NCBI GenBank assembly: GCA_964554415.1
Contig: CAZKON010000023.1
Span: 1 to 15,026 of the forward strand
Length of the DNA: 15,026 nucleotides
DNA from: JAGVXD01 sp964554415
GTDB taxonomy: Archaea > Nanobdellota > Nanobdellia > Pacearchaeales > GW2011-AR1
Reading direction: 5' to 3'
The notes beneath the pieces were generated by a model. The model made no database searches and was not told the DNA's origin. It saw only the letters and a program-made list of their open reading frames with translations. Below, piece after piece: positions 14,635 to 15,026 of this stretch (positions are counted from its first letter, which is position 1; each line of letters starts with the position of its first letter). A program made the position numbers and the translations under genes.

Positions 14635-14661
14635 TGAGGCACTTTAAAAACACGCGCCTCA
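14635..14661 (-). promoter_or_regulatory. GTPase TATA box flanked by TGAGGC/GCCTCA
   Basis: The minus strand reads TTTTTAAA at 14643-14650, centred 25.5 nt before ATG 14621. TGAGGC (14635-14640) and GCCTCA (14656-14661) flank it as an inverted repeat. Flanking of a TATA box by such arms could be an operator, or chance. Confidence 0.5.
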
Positions 14662-14704
14662 ATAGCAGCAATAATTTGTACTAAAACACATTCTGCTTTT
14701 GGTC

Positions 14705-14773
14705 AAAAAGGTATGACGCCCAGACCAGGAGCTTAGAAAAGAATATACGCCTGAATGTTTATTTGGTCTTTCT
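14705..14773 (-). ncRNA. Possible small RNA
   Basis: The minus strand has TATAAATA at 14795-14802. Using the 25.5-nt rule, transcription would begin near 14773. The transcript would contain AGACCA (minus strand of 14764-14769) pairing with TGGTCT (14722-14727) and would run into TTTTT (14705-14709). No C/D or H/ACA boxes are evident. All of this is inference from signals; no RNA family is recognised. Confidence 0.25.
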
Positions 14774-14817
14774 ATAATCTCTACACGACGGTAGTATTTA
14801 TATCTTTCGTTAAAAAA

Positions 14818-15000
14818 TTATTTATTTTTGAACAAGTAATCTTTCGATAGAAAACCTCTTTTCACCAATACTCTAACTAATAGGTCTCTTGTAGCATTAA
14901 ATTTAATGGTTAAATTATCAAAATAAGAATTTATTAAGACTATTTCACTTTCCTTTCCTTCAGAATTTATGTAATTTATTGTATAGAAACTATAAAGGGG
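14818..15000 (-). pseudogene. Possible C-terminal gene remnant
   Basis: An open frame of 60 codons before a TAA stop has no ATG, GTG or TTG near its beginning. The translation ends with a charged, protein-like stretch containing TRDLLVRVLVKRGFLSK. Two in-frame stops lie just upstream (15001-15003 and 15016-15018). It may be the tail of a decayed gene, or chance in AT-rich DNA. No family recognised. Confidence 0.2.
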
Positions 15001-15025
15001 CTAAGCATTTAAGGCTTAACCCCTT
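14995..15025. repeat. Inverted repeat at the right edge
   Basis: AAGGGGCTAAGC (14995-15006) pairs with GCTTAACCCCTT (15014-15025) with one C-A mismatch and a 7-nt loop. It may be the terminator of a gene outside the window, or the start of another structured RNA. Confidence 0.5.
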
Positions 15026-15026
15026 G

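Larger units (their letters stand above)
14662..15026. other. AT-rich region without a confident gene
   Basis: These 365 bp contain no ORF with a good start and recognisable protein. They hold a TATA-like octamer with a possible 69-nt RNA (14705-14773, minus), an open frame without start (14818-15000, minus), and an inverted repeat at the right edge. Base composition is visibly more AT-rich than in the genes, especially from 14790 on. Confidence 0.6.

Noticed and set aside
1..15026. CRISPR array, insertion sequence, defence system or prophage
   Set aside because: No regularly spaced direct repeats, transposase, integrase or phage-like genes are present; the coding content is core metabolism, translation and transport.

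Overview
The window looks archaeal. It encodes an archaeal/eukaryotic-type ribosomal protein uS10, its tRNA lacks an encoded CCA, and almost every first gene of a transcription unit has a TATA-like octamer centred 25-26 nt before its start codon, as expected for leaderless archaeal mRNAs. Purine synthesis uses a PurSL fusion with a separate PurQ, and a class II-like PurE. A DPANN or related euryarchaeal lineage is possible, but the sequence alone does not settle the taxon.

Layout. Positions 1-181 hold a dense set of perfect hairpins (probable structured RNA, unidentified). A CPA2 cation:proton antiporter with a C-terminal RCK domain follows on the minus strand (183-1898). A 228-bp divergent gap with a GC-rich double hairpin separates it from rps10 (+). 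Next is a dTMP/nucleotide group: a Nudix hydrolase (+), converging by 12 bp on a 584-aa tandem ThyX (-), and thymidylate kinase (+) divergent from thyX. thyX and tmk share a symmetrical promoter region. Two large perfect inverted repeats follow, then tRNA-Ser(GGA).

From 5845 to 13689 there is a minus-strand block for IMP/AMP synthesis in two units, each with its own TATA box: purL-purQ-purN (overlaps of 1 and 4 nt) and purE-purC-purB (8-nt overlap, then a 1-nt gap). Together they cover GAR formylation, FGAM synthesis, AIR carboxylation, SAICAR synthesis and adenylosuccinate lyase. PurF, PurD, PurM and the last steps (PurH or PurP/PurO) are not in the window. Upstream lies a circularly permuted YlqF/RbgA-type GTPase, then about 400 bp of AT-rich DNA with a possible small RNA, a possible gene remnant and an edge hairpin.

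The most unusual points are: (1) the tandem ThyX, whose two copies have lost complementary halves of the ThyX motif; (2) the mirror-symmetric thyX/tmk promoter with an 11-bp element abutting each TATA box; (3) the fixed TATA-to-ATG distance across the window, which also corrects two start codons; (4) several unexplained structured RNAs.
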